Of a DNA stretch of 64,000 nt, positions 45,494 to 54,657 are shown in pieces. The translations under genes and the position numbers were made by a program. Origin of the DNA: Frankia casuarinae (lineage in GTDB: Bacteria > Actinomycetota > Actinomycetes > Frankiales > Frankiaceae). A model generated the notes under the pieces. It searched no databases. It was not told where the DNA came from and worked only from the letters and a program-made list of their open reading frames with translations. The stretch covers positions 4,960,001 through 5,024,000 of the forward strand of contig NC_007777.1 of the NCBI RefSeq assembly GCF_000013345.1. Direction: 5' to 3'. How positions within the stretch are numbered: position 1 is the first letter of the stretch; every line of letters starts with the position of its first letter.

Positions 45494-45571
45494 CTCGGCT
45501 CCTGTCCGCTGCTGTCTCGTCCGCTACTTCACTCGGTGCGCCGCGGGAGCAGCCAGAGCCTTCTGATCCAT

Positions 45572-45588
45572 GTCACGCACATCGTGAC
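45572..45588. promoter_or_regulatory. Short inverted repeat in the divergent promoter region
   Basis: GTCACG-cacat-CGTGAC is a perfect 6-bp inverted repeat in the 255-bp gap between the methyltransferase gene and the first gene of the RiPP operon. It could be an operator. No regulator gene lies in the visible cluster. Confidence 0.3.
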
Positions 45589-45748
45589 TCTTGTCAGGGC
45601 TGGGCGATGACGCGTTGTCGCAGGCCCTGGGGATCCGCAGGATCGTCGGTAGGTGGCTCGGAGGTCGGAGTTCCGGCTGGAGGCCGCAGCCGTTCGAGCC
45701 GGTCGGTGACGACCGCGCAGCCCTACAAGTCCGAACAGGTGTCGCAGC

Positions 45749-46873
45749 GTGACTGTCAAGACAGCAGAACCCAAGGTCCCGCCGTCGGACGACACGGTGA
45801 CCGGTCTACGCCTCTTCACCCGCGGAACGGTCAACCCGCGATGGCTGGTGCGGACGGTCGTGCCGGCTGCACGAGAGCTGCGGGAGACCCACGGTGCCTC
45901 AATGGTCTATCTCCGACGCGGCTGGCTACACGGCCCGCATGTCGACCTCGTGGCGCGCGTGGACCAGGGCGGCAGCCCCCCGCCGTGGGACGAAATGGCC
46001 CACCGTCTCGATGCCGGCCCGCTCGACCCGTCAAGCGCGATCAGCGAGGAAACCTACCTGGAAAAGGCACGTGAGTTCGGCCGCCTGGAGCGGGTCCCCC
46101 CTCCCTACCTGCCGATGCGAGCGCACGGCACGGTCGAACGGCTCGGCCCAAGCGACACCGCGCGCTGGCCCGTGGCCCTCAACGCGCTCCGCGAGGTCGC
46201 CCTCGGCCGCCTGGACCTCCCCCTGATCGACACACTGGAGGACGTCGCCGAGCATGGGGCGCAGGCCGAAACCCGCGTACTGGAAGCCTTCGTGGCCCTC
46301 GCCGATGCGCACCACGCCGGCGTCGCCTACGGTGTGTTCTCGCTGCGCTCGCACGTGGAGGCTTTCCTGAGCTGGGCATCGGCCCGCAAGGATCCGCGTC
46401 CCGCCTTCCGGGCCAGGCTGGCGTCGGACGCGCCGCGGCTGCGCTCGCTGGTCGAGTCCGCCCTCAAAGGCGACATGAATCGCCACTACACCGCCTGGCA
46501 GACGGCGTTCGCCTACACGATGGGCGTCTTCGATCACGCCGTGCTCACCGGAGCACTGACCCTGGACGGGCTTGACGAACTCGACGGCGGCTTCGACCCC
46601 GCCACCATGGGCCCACCGGGACGGCCGTCGATGGCTGATACCGGGCCCAGCGACTTCCACCGGGTCATGAACGACTCAGGTGTGATCGCCGAGCCGCCGC
46701 AGTGGTTCGCCTCGTACCGCCTGCTCGTGAATCTCTTCTACCAGCAGCTGCCCCTGCTGAGCGTCTCCCCGCTGCACCGCTACTACGTCTGCTACGCCGT
46801 CGCCGAGACGGTCGACGAGGTGCTGGGGGAGTCCTGGCAGGAGCGGTTGGAGCGGAGGGCCAGCCGGGCATGA
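45749..46873 (+). CDS. LanB C-domain / thiopeptide pyridine-synthase-like protein
   Basis: 374 aa, first gene of the RiPP operon. MVYLRRGWLHGPHVDLVARV has the shape of the fiRy..GpHlrlR signature of the thiopeptide-type bacteriocin family (SpaB C-terminal superfamily). The C-terminal segment LLVNLFYQQLPLLSVSPLHR, followed by YYVCYAVAETVDEVLG, resembles what I recall of TbtD/TclM/NosO-type proteins that form the central pyridine by formal [4+2] cycloaddition. Because a canonical elimination-domain protein is also present (54658-55668), this one is the best candidate for the macrocyclising enzyme. The assignment needs a profile search. The stop overlaps the next ATG. Confidence 0.55.
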   Translation: MTVKTAEPKVPPSDDTVTGLRLFTRGTVNPRWLVRTVVPAARELRETHGASMVYLRRGWLHGPHVDLVARVDQGGSPPPWDEMAHRLDAGPLDPSSAISEETYLEKAREFGRLERVPPPYLPMRAHGTVERLGPSDTARWPVALNALREVALGRLDLPLIDTLEDVAEHGAQAETRVLEAFVALADAHHAGVAYGVFSLRSHVEAFLSWASARKDPRPAFRARLASDAPRLRSLVESALKGDMNRHYTAWQTAFAYTMGVFDHAVLTGALTLDGLDELDGGFDPATMGPPGRPSMADTGPSDFHRVMNDSGVIAEPPQWFASYRLLVNLFYQQLPLLSVSPLHRYYVCYAVAETVDEVLGESWQERLERRASRA

Positions 46874-49431
46874 CCGTACAGCAGGCGGAGTCGACCGCCA
46901 CGTCCCCTGCCACACCCGCGGCAGGAGCCCTCGAGCCCCTGTGGGTGCTGCGCGTCAACCTGCTGCGCCGCACCCGGCTGAGCGACCCCGCGCTGGCCGC
47001 AGTGCTTGGTGACCTCCTTACCGCCGAAGCGACACTCGCGGCAGCGGCGCAGAAGTGCTCCGACGAGCTGCACGAGCTGATTGGCGCCACTACCGACCGC
47101 GAGGCACGCGGCCGGCTCATCGCATTGCGCCGAGACGTTCACAACGACCGCCGGCCGCGTAGCGGCACGGCCGTTACGCCAGCGGTGGACCAGTGGGCGG
47201 CGGCGCGGGACCGGCGCGACGCACTGCGGGCACGGATCGCGGACACCTATCCACAGGCCATCGCCCGGGAGCGGGAGGGGCTGGGTGCCCTGCTCGCCGA
47301 CGACGACCTGCGCCGCGCACTGGCCCTGGTGGCGCCCGAGGTGTCGGACGGCGCCGATCGGTATCGCGCCGCACTGGCGGATTCACGTCCGCTGCCCGCG
47401 CGACTGCGCAAGTCGGAGCGTGGTCTGGTGCAGTACGTCACCCGGGCCATGATTCGCACCAGCCCGCTCTCCCGCTTTACCGCCGTAGGCGTGGCGGTGC
47501 CCGATGACCGGGGTCGGGCCCCCGACGAGATCCGCTTCGCGAGCGCCGTCCCCTTCATGGGGCTGGACCGGGTGATGCTCGGGTATGTTGCTGCCGGGCT
47601 GACCGCCCCGAGGGACGGCGTCGGGCTGGACCACTGGGTCCAGCTCCCACCGACGGCCGAGGTCGACGAGTCCTCCGCCCGGCTGTACTTCATGCGCCCC
47701 ACGGCGAAGGGCATCCAGCGGCTGTCCACACCGGTGACAGGCCTTGTGCAGTCGGTCCTGGAAGCCACGGCCATGGGCCCCCGCCGTGTCGGCGCCATCG
47801 CCGGCCACATCGCAGAGCGGACGGAAGTCCACTACGACCAGGCGGTGCGAGCCATAGCACAGGCCGTGGGCGCGGGTATCCTGTGCACGTGCGACGGGCC
47901 GGAGGACGGGGACGCGCCCTACTCAGCGCTTCTCCACCGGCCCGACAGCCCGGTCGTCCGTCTTGACGATGTGGCCCGGCGGTTGAAAGTCATCGCCGAC
48001 GCCCCGCCGGAGGACCGCGTGGCCGAACTGAGCCGACTGAGGAGCGCGCTGGCGGACGTCAGCCGTCATGCGGGTCGACCCGCGCAGATCCTCGTCGAGG
48101 AGGACTACGTCCTGCCGCCCCGGACAGTGGCCACCGTTGCCTGGCGCGACCGGCTCAATGACCTTGCCGCCGGCGTCGAACTGCTGTCAGTCTTCGACCG
48201 GCTCCACGATGTCCGTGCCCTGTTGTCCGCCGTGTTCGTGGAACGGTTCGGCCGCGGAGCCGTCGTTCCTCTGGCGGAGCACGCGGCGTACCTGGTCGCC
48301 GAGGTCTACCGGCACAACGGAGCCGTCGACGGCAAGGTACCCCCTGGTATCGGCCCGGCCGACGGCTCGCTCGACGAACTCCAGGTTCTGCGTCGACACG
48401 TCCTGGACAAGCTCTACGCTGACATCTCCCGAAGCGATACCGAGGAGGTGGTCTGGAGCCCCGGGCACGTGCGTGCACTGGCCACCGGACTGCCCGCACG
48501 GTTCCGTGCCGCACCACTGGCGCACAGCGTGCTCGTGCAATCCTGGAACGGGCACTTGGTGTTCAACGACGCATACGCCGGGCACGGCATGCTCTATGGC
48601 CGGTTCCTCGGCCCGGACCGGGACCTGGGCGGTGCCGCACTGCCCCATCTTGCCGAGCGGCTGCGACGGCAGTACGGCACGGACGGCCACCGGCTCGTTG
48701 AGGACCTCGGTCTGCACCGTCTCAACGTCAACGCCCACGCACCCGTCCTGTCCGACGGCCTGGTCCCGGACGACTGGTTCACCTTCCGGCTCGCCCATGA
48801 CCCGGACACCGACGGTCTCACCGTGCTCGACGCGGAAGAACGGCCCACCCGTGTCCTCACCCTCGGCGCCGGGCACCCCGAACTGTTCCCGCCACCCGTA
48901 CGGGTGGCTACCTGGCTCGTCAGCGGTGGACGGCTGATGGAGGACCTAATCGGTGGCTGGCACTCGACGACCGGATGGGACGGCGACTCGAGCCGGCCCT
49001 GTCCCCGGCTGCGCGTCGGTTCCGCCGTACTCTCCCGGCGCCGGTGGTACGGCGGCCGGGAAATGGCTGATGCCGTCGCGGCCGGGCCCGCCGAACATGA
49101 CCGCCTGCTGGCCCTCACCAAGTGGCGTGCCCGCCACTGCATTCCGGCGGAGATCGTCCTGAAGACCCCCCTGGACGACGGCTACCGCCGCGAGGCCATC
49201 GCCTCGGGCGAGGACGCCCAGGCCCACCGGCAACGGCAGAAGCCGCAGTACGTGGACTTGCAGAGCGCCCTGAGCGTGCGGGTGCTGCCCAGGCTCATGG
49301 AACGGCGCAGCCCCGGATACCTGGAGGAGGCCCTGCCGGGCGTCGGGGACGGCCCGCACGCCGCCGAGTGGGTCATCGAGATCGGGCGCCCAGCGGGCGG
49401 AACGTTCCAGTACGGAGGAATGCCGGAATGA
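46870..49431 (+). CDS. Lantibiotic dehydratase N-terminal (tRNA-Glu-dependent glutamylation) protein
   Basis: 853 aa, ATG 46870 in ATGA overlap. The LanB N-domain features are present: LWVLRVNLLRRTRLSD near the start, SERGLVQYVTRAMIRTSPLS with FTAVGVAV, then HYDQAVRAIAQAVGAGIL and LGAGHPELFPPPVRVATWL toward the end. Split LanB proteins of this size (TbtB, NosE type) transfer glutamate from Glu-tRNA to Ser/Thr of the core peptide before elimination to dehydroamino acids. A separate elimination protein is encoded at 54658-55668. Many serines in the precursor core give it ample substrate. Confidence 0.85.
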   Translation: MTVQQAESTATSPATPAAGALEPLWVLRVNLLRRTRLSDPALAAVLGDLLTAEATLAAAAQKCSDELHELIGATTDREARGRLIALRRDVHNDRRPRSGTAVTPAVDQWAAARDRRDALRARIADTYPQAIAREREGLGALLADDDLRRALALVAPEVSDGADRYRAALADSRPLPARLRKSERGLVQYVTRAMIRTSPLSRFTAVGVAVPDDRGRAPDEIRFASAVPFMGLDRVMLGYVAAGLTAPRDGVGLDHWVQLPPTAEVDESSARLYFMRPTAKGIQRLSTPVTGLVQSVLEATAMGPRRVGAIAGHIAERTEVHYDQAVRAIAQAVGAGILCTCDGPEDGDAPYSALLHRPDSPVVRLDDVARRLKVIADAPPEDRVAELSRLRSALADVSRHAGRPAQILVEEDYVLPPRTVATVAWRDRLNDLAAGVELLSVFDRLHDVRALLSAVFVERFGRGAVVPLAEHAAYLVAEVYRHNGAVDGKVPPGIGPADGSLDELQVLRRHVLDKLYADISRSDTEEVVWSPGHVRALATGLPARFRAAPLAHSVLVQSWNGHLVFNDAYAGHGMLYGRFLGPDRDLGGAALPHLAERLRRQYGTDGHRLVEDLGLHRLNVNAHAPVLSDGLVPDDWFTFRLAHDPDTDGLTVLDAEERPTRVLTLGAGHPELFPPPVRVATWLVSGGRLMEDLIGGWHSTTGWDGDSSRPCPRLRVGSAVLSRRRWYGGREMADAVAAGPAEHDRLLALTKWRARHCIPAEIVLKTPLDDGYRREAIASGEDAQAHRQRQKPQYVDLQSALSVRVLPRLMERRSPGYLEEALPGVGDGPHAAEWVIEIGRPAGGTFQYGGMPE

Positions 49432-51167
49432 AGATAAAGTCGCGTACCTACCTGCATTACGCACCGGTCCCCGGCGGCGTGTACTTCAGTGGCCCGACAA
49501 GCCAGTTCGTCATGCGCGGGCCGGAGTTACTGTTCACCATCGCCGACCTCTGCGTTCCGCTGTTGGAGGAGGGCACAACCGAGGACGATCTCGTGCGTGC
49601 CCTGGGCACCGAGAAGGCCCGACCGGCGGTACGCAAGGTAGTCGACGGGTTGCTCAGCCACGACATGCTCCTGGACACCGCAGGGTTCACTGTGGCTGAA
49701 ACCGGTATCGCCGAACGGGATCGCTTCCCCGAGGCGCTCGCCCACCTGGAGGCGTTTACTGACGATCCCTACGCGGCCTTCGCCGCCCTGCGGACCGCAC
49801 ATGTGGTGCTCTATGGCCCGGCGGCCGTGGTGTCCCCAGCCGCCCGGGGACTGGCCCGGGCAGGCGCCGGGCACCTGGCTTTGGCTACTCCCGATGGGGA
49901 CCTCGACCCCGTGCGGGCGGTGGGGGAGCGCCTGGGAGCGCGGCTCCTCAGTGACCAGGAAGAACTCAAAGAAGCACTTGCCGAAGCCGACGCGGTGCTC
50001 TGGTGTCCCGGGGAAGACGGCGAGCCCGCCCCCCGGGTCTCCCTGCGGCCGGCCGGATGGCTGGTACCGGTGAGCCTGGGCGAGGCCACGGTCGTCGGAC
50101 CAGTTCTCGACGCGACGGCAGCATCCGGGCAGTGGCCCGCGTCGGCGGAAAGAGCGCTGTCGTGGGCCCACAGGCACTCCGGCGGACCAGTCGCCCGGCC
50201 GGGGGCGGACAGGCTCGCGGGAGCGCTCGCTGGTCAGCTGTTGTTTGATGCCCTCACTAATTGTGCCGCTTCCGCCGAAGCGCATGTCGTCCATGGCGAC
50301 GACCTAGCCGCCGACCGCGTCACCGTGCCCGGCGCCCAGTCCTCGGCTGGCCCAGCCACCTGGTGCTCTCTCGACTCTGTCGCGCAGCAGCCCGCCCCCG
50401 ACGAGGAGGAGGCCCTGGAGCGGATCTACCAGGTCACCGCCCCGTGGACCGGGCTGTTCCAGCTCGTCACGGACGACGCCCTGCCTCAGATGCCCTTGGC
50501 CCTGCGGCAGATCGAGTACCGGCTCGGGCGAACCGGCTCCGTCGTCGGGTGGGGGGCCGGACAGCGGGCGGCAACCGTCGCCGTCGTACTGGACGCACTG
50601 CGCGCTCTGCGCGCGGACGAGGGAGTGGGTGCCGCCGGATTCACGCCGCAGCAGTGGCTGCTGGACGGCGCACTGCGGCTGCTCGTGGAGCGGGCACGGA
50701 CTGGTGGTGCCGTCAACAGGGCAGAACTGCCCGCCGACGACCGCATGGTGCTCCGGCTGCTGACGGACGAATCGGCGCAGCTCGTCGTTCTGCTCGATCT
50801 GGAGGTGGCGGGCCTGGACTGGCGGTTGGCCCGCGTCGAGGGCGAGCACGGCAAGGTCCTCGGTGTTGGCTGGGGCCGCGACCAGGCCGAGGCCCGGCAC
50901 GCCGCGCTGGGCACCGCACTCGCCCACGAGCAGGCCCGGCGGCTCCTGCCGGACGTGGGGATCGCACATGTGAACACCGCTGCCCTCCTCGTCGCGTCCG
51001 CCGCCGAACTCGCCGCCCTGAGCGCCGACGTCGTCGGGCAGGGGACCGCCGAGGGGATCGGCTACCTCGGGCTGGCGCACCGCTCGGACCCGGTGCTCGG
51101 CGATCTTCCGTACTGGTCCGGGACGGTCGAAGCGCGGCGCAGGGACCCGGAGGACGGCAATGCCTGA
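49428..51167 (+). CDS. Ocin-ThiF-like cyclodehydratase partner (leader-binding F protein)
   Basis: 579 aa, coupled start at 49428. The N-terminal 85 residues look like a RiPP recognition element (TYLHYAPVPGGVYFSGPTSQ, then a winged-helix pattern LEEGTTEDDLVRAL). A degenerate ThiF/E1-like Rossmann part follows (ALRTAHVVLYGPAAVVSPAA), then a long C-terminal domain (VAVVLDALRALRADEG, VGWGRDQAEARHAALGTALA). In thiopeptide and TOMM clusters such proteins bind the leader and present the peptide to the YcaO enzyme encoded immediately downstream. Its end overlaps the YcaO gene by 8 bp. Confidence 0.75.
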   Translation: MKIKSRTYLHYAPVPGGVYFSGPTSQFVMRGPELLFTIADLCVPLLEEGTTEDDLVRALGTEKARPAVRKVVDGLLSHDMLLDTAGFTVAETGIAERDRFPEALAHLEAFTDDPYAAFAALRTAHVVLYGPAAVVSPAARGLARAGAGHLALATPDGDLDPVRAVGERLGARLLSDQEELKEALAEADAVLWCPGEDGEPAPRVSLRPAGWLVPVSLGEATVVGPVLDATAASGQWPASAERALSWAHRHSGGPVARPGADRLAGALAGQLLFDALTNCAASAEAHVVHGDDLAADRVTVPGAQSSAGPATWCSLDSVAQQPAPDEEEALERIYQVTAPWTGLFQLVTDDALPQMPLALRQIEYRLGRTGSVVGWGAGQRAATVAVVLDALRALRADEGVGAAGFTPQQWLLDGALRLLVERARTGGAVNRAELPADDRMVLRLLTDESAQLVVLLDLEVAGLDWRLARVEGEHGKVLGVGWGRDQAEARHAALGTALAHEQARRLLPDVGIAHVNTAALLVASAAELAALSADVVGQGTAEGIGYLGLAHRSDPVLGDLPYWSGTVEARRRDPEDGNA

Positions 51168-53094
51168 GCCCTCCAAGGTCGCCTTCGCCCTTCCCATACC
51201 GGCTCTTGTGCGGGTGCGCGGAGCGATCGACGAGGCCTGGCACGAGGCGCTCGCCGACCTTCCGGACGCTGTGGGCAGCACCGTGTCCCTGGGCATCGGG
51301 TGGGACCTCGCCTGGGAGCGCGAGCAGTGGCGATCGGCTGTCGAGGACAGGCGCAGCCACCTCTCCGTGCGCCTGTACGCGGACGAGACTCTGATCGGCC
51401 CCCTGTGGGCGCCCGCGACCGATGCCGGATGCAGCGGATGCGCCGAGGTCCGCTCCCGGGTGGTTCGCGCCCACCCGATGGTCGAGGCACTGCAAGTGCC
51501 CACCGAGGTCCCGCTTCCTCGGTCTCCCCTGCTGCCAGAGCTGCTGGCGGCCGCCGTACAACACCTCACCGCCCAGCCTCTCGGGCCCGGTGAGCTCTAC
51601 GCGGTCGGCACCGGGTCAACCCGCCGCCACCGGGTTCCACGCAGCTCCGGCTGCCCTCTGTGCGGCGCCCGCACCACTGGCACCGCAACCGCTCCCCCGC
51701 CCGGCAGGCTGGTGCTGCACGACCACCCGGCGGACCCTCACGACCCCACCCGGGGCCTCACGGGCCGCCGGTTGCTCGCCCCCGGCGCCCTGCGCCGTCG
51801 TACCGTCGACCCGCGGTTCGGCCCAGTACGGGAAGTCGTCCGCGAGTCGCGCGCCCCCTACGCGATGAGCATGGCGGCACTGCCCAACGCACCCGCCATG
51901 GGATACGCGCGGGCCGTCGACTTCGAAACGGCCGAACCGGTCGCGGTCCTGGAGGCTTACGAGCGGCTGGGAGGCTTTCCGTACGAGGCTTCGGTGATCG
52001 AGGACGTGGCCTACCAGGAGGTCGCAGAACACGCCGTGGATCCCGCCTCACTCGGCGGGTACACCGCGCAGCAACTGGCCCATCCGAGCACTCGCGTGAC
52101 CCCGAGCTTCCCGTCCACGCCCATGGACTGGGTCTGGGGCCACGACCTCGCCACCGGCAGACCCCTGCTTGTCCCCGCGGACATCGGCTTCTACCAGTAC
52201 GACCACCGCTTCAAACGCTCGCACCATGCCGCGCAGCGAGCCGCCCCGCACGACCGTCGCCGCTATTTCCACGACTCGTCGAGTGGCTGCGCGCTGGGCG
52301 GAAGCCTGGAAGAGGCGGCACTGCACTCACTGTTCGAACTGGCCGAACGCGATGCCTTCCTCATTGCCTGGCACTGTGCCGTCCCGCTGCCCGCCATCGA
52401 CCCGGCCTCCATCACCGACCCGGCCAGCCGTCGGTTGCTCGACCTGATCGACTCGCGGGGGTTCGACGCCCATCTGCTGGTCGCCACCCAGGACATCGAC
52501 CTACCCGTGGTGTGGGCGCTCGCCATGAACCGTGAGCGGCACTTCCCGGCCACCTTCTCGGCCGCCGGGTCTGGCTGCAATCCGGCGTCCGTGGTGCGCA
52601 GTGCCCTGTGGGAGCTCGGCCAGATCGTCACCGACCCGGTCACCTGGACCAGAGCCGACATCGAGCCCATGCTCGCAGACCCCTGGCTGGTCGAGGAACT
52701 CGACGACCACCTGCGGCTCTACACCCTTCCTCAGACGCTCGGACGGGTCACCCCGGTGCTTGGTGGTCTGCGGGTCCCTCTCGACGAAGCGTTTCCCGGA
52801 TGGCCCGACCGGCTGCGCGAGGAGGCGAAGGGCAGCGTGCTCAGGGCGCTGCGAGCCATGCAAGAACGTTTCGCCCGCGCCGGTCTGGACCGGATCGTGC
52901 TGGTCGACCAGTCCACCCGGGAACACCGGGACCTTCAGGTCGCCGTCGCCAAGGCGGTGGTGCCGGGAATCATCCCCATGTGCTTCGGCCACGCGCAGCA
53001 GCGGCTGCTGGGCCTGCCCCGGCTGACCGCAGCGCTCGCGGGCACGCCAACGGCCGACCGGCCCTGCCCTTATGACCCTCATCCGTTCCCGTGA
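51160..53094 (+). CDS. YcaO-domain azoline cyclodehydratase
   Basis: 644 aa. The N-terminal part has two CxxC pairs (Cys91/94 in GCSGCAEVR and Cys165/168 in GCPLCGAR), a likely zinc site as in TOMM leader-binding and YcaO fusions. The YcaO domain carries the ATP/Mg helix GGSLEEAALHSLFELAERDA and SAAGSGCNPASVVRSALWEL. The protein ends PCPYDPHPFP, the proline-rich C-terminus needed for cyclodehydratase activity. It converts Cys (and possibly Ser) of the core to thiazolines/oxazolines using ATP. Confidence 0.88.
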   Translation: MPEPSKVAFALPIPALVRVRGAIDEAWHEALADLPDAVGSTVSLGIGWDLAWEREQWRSAVEDRRSHLSVRLYADETLIGPLWAPATDAGCSGCAEVRSRVVRAHPMVEALQVPTEVPLPRSPLLPELLAAAVQHLTAQPLGPGELYAVGTGSTRRHRVPRSSGCPLCGARTTGTATAPPPGRLVLHDHPADPHDPTRGLTGRRLLAPGALRRRTVDPRFGPVREVVRESRAPYAMSMAALPNAPAMGYARAVDFETAEPVAVLEAYERLGGFPYEASVIEDVAYQEVAEHAVDPASLGGYTAQQLAHPSTRVTPSFPSTPMDWVWGHDLATGRPLLVPADIGFYQYDHRFKRSHHAAQRAAPHDRRRYFHDSSSGCALGGSLEEAALHSLFELAERDAFLIAWHCAVPLPAIDPASITDPASRRLLDLIDSRGFDAHLLVATQDIDLPVVWALAMNRERHFPATFSAAGSGCNPASVVRSALWELGQIVTDPVTWTRADIEPMLADPWLVEELDDHLRLYTLPQTLGRVTPVLGGLRVPLDEAFPGWPDRLREEAKGSVLRALRAMQERFARAGLDRIVLVDQSTREHRDLQVAVAKAVVPGIIPMCFGHAQQRLLGLPRLTAALAGTPTADRPCPYDPHPFP

Positions 53095-53110
53095 GGTGTG
53101 GGAGACGCAC

Positions 53111-54646
53111 ATGGACCCTCATCCCGACCAGCTCCTGCGCGACCGTGCGGGCGGACCGATACCGGACGACGTCGAGACCATGGCCCGCGATGTCATGTGG
53201 TACGCCTACGCGCTGGGTGACGACCGGCCGGCGGTGCCAGGCGTTTACGGCGAGCAGGCAGGCTTCGCGGCCCCCGACGCCCCCGAGGAGGTCGCACCGC
53301 GGCTGCCGGTCACCGAGCCCGGCGCACCGGCCACCCCGCTTCCCCTGGGCACGGTGGAACTGCTGGAGCGCATGCCCTACCCGTGCGGCAGGGCACCCGA
53401 GGCCGGCACATCCGCCGAAGCCCTCGGGCACGCCTTGGTCACCGCCTTCGGCCCGCACCGGCGCGAGCCGGAGAATCCGATCAACGACCACCGCGGCTAT
53501 GCGTCCGTGCGCAGCAAGTTCCCCGTGCACGCCTTCGTAGCCGACCGCGAACGACGGCAGGTCCTGGATGTCCACCGCAACGCGCTGGTGGACCTCGCCG
53601 GCGCCAACCCCCCGCAGGACCCCTCGGCCGACGGCTGCGAGATCCTTCTGATCGGGCGGTACACGCGGCTGCCCGCGAGCTACCGGTGGTTCCGCGGCGC
53701 GCTGGTCCACCTGGAGATGGGCATCGCACTGCGGTCCCTGTGCCTGGCGTTGGAGTTGTTCGGCCTGTCCGGCCGGCTCCGGCTGCCGAACAGCGGCCAG
53801 GGGCGGCTGCGCGAGTTCGGCCTGCGCCCTGCCTGGGAGTGGACGCTGCCGCTGACCGTCGAACTGGCCGAACGACCGGCACCGGTGCAGACCACCGGGC
53901 GGGGCGCCGATACCGTTCCCGACCCCGTGCTCGCCGACGTCCTCGCCATGAACCGGGCCCAGACCTTCACCGAAGCGCCGGCCACCCTGGGACCCGCGGC
54001 GCCCAGCCAGGATGACGTGACCGCGGCAGCGGAACGGTCCTGGGCCGAACTGCTGTGGTCACGCACGTCCGGACGTATGCCCCGAGGCCTGTATGGCATG
54101 AACGGTCGGCGGCGGGTACTCCCGGCTGCCGTGCTCCAGGACGCGGTGCGCTGGCTGGGCGTGCCCCCGCCCGGAGACGTCCTGCGGGGCGTGTCCAACG
54201 CGATCAGAACGACCGTCGTGATCCAGGGCATCGAGGGCCACCGCGACGGGGTGTACGAGGTCGCGGACGGCCACACCGTGCTGAAAGCGGCGGACACGAC
54301 GGCTGCGGCCCGTCTCGAAGAGGTCTACGGCTACACTCTGGCACCGGGCAACGGTTGCGACGTTCGGCACGCCTCGATGATCTGGTTTCTCACGGTCGAC
54401 CCCCGAGTCGTGGTCGACCGCTACGGTCCGGGCGGCTGGACCACGATCCAGTACGTGTGCGGCTGGGCGGCCCACGGACTGACGCTCGCGGCAGCCGGGT
54501 CGGGCCTGTACGCCAGGCCCGTACGGGCCTTTTATGAGGCAGCGGCACGGCGCGTCCTGGGTCTCGGTTCCGAGGAGATGGTCGTGCTGGCGGTGATCGG
54601 CGGAACTCCCGGATACCGGGGCCTGATGCTCGACCTGCGAAGCTGA
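53111..54646 (+). CDS. FMN-dependent azoline dehydrogenase (SagB/nitroreductase type)
   Basis: 511 aa from ATG 53111, preceded by GGGAGA at 5 nt. Two nitroreductase-like halves are seen: LIGRYTRLPASYRWFRGALV with HLEMGIALRSLCLALELFGL in the first, and RTSGRMPRGLYGMNGRRRVL with FYEAAARRVLGLGSEEMVVL in the second. This layout is typical of thiopeptide dehydrogenases (TbtE type) that oxidise azolines to azoles. It lies 16 bp after the YcaO gene. Confidence 0.82.
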   Translation: MDPHPDQLLRDRAGGPIPDDVETMARDVMWYAYALGDDRPAVPGVYGEQAGFAAPDAPEEVAPRLPVTEPGAPATPLPLGTVELLERMPYPCGRAPEAGTSAEALGHALVTAFGPHRREPENPINDHRGYASVRSKFPVHAFVADRERRQVLDVHRNALVDLAGANPPQDPSADGCEILLIGRYTRLPASYRWFRGALVHLEMGIALRSLCLALELFGLSGRLRLPNSGQGRLREFGLRPAWEWTLPLTVELAERPAPVQTTGRGADTVPDPVLADVLAMNRAQTFTEAPATLGPAAPSQDDVTAAAERSWAELLWSRTSGRMPRGLYGMNGRRRVLPAAVLQDAVRWLGVPPPGDVLRGVSNAIRTTVVIQGIEGHRDGVYEVADGHTVLKAADTTAAARLEEVYGYTLAPGNGCDVRHASMIWFLTVDPRVVVDRYGPGGWTTIQYVCGWAAHGLTLAAAGSGLYARPVRAFYEAAARRVLGLGSEEMVVLAVIGGTPGYRGLMLDLRS

Positions 54647-54657
54647 GGGAGACACAC

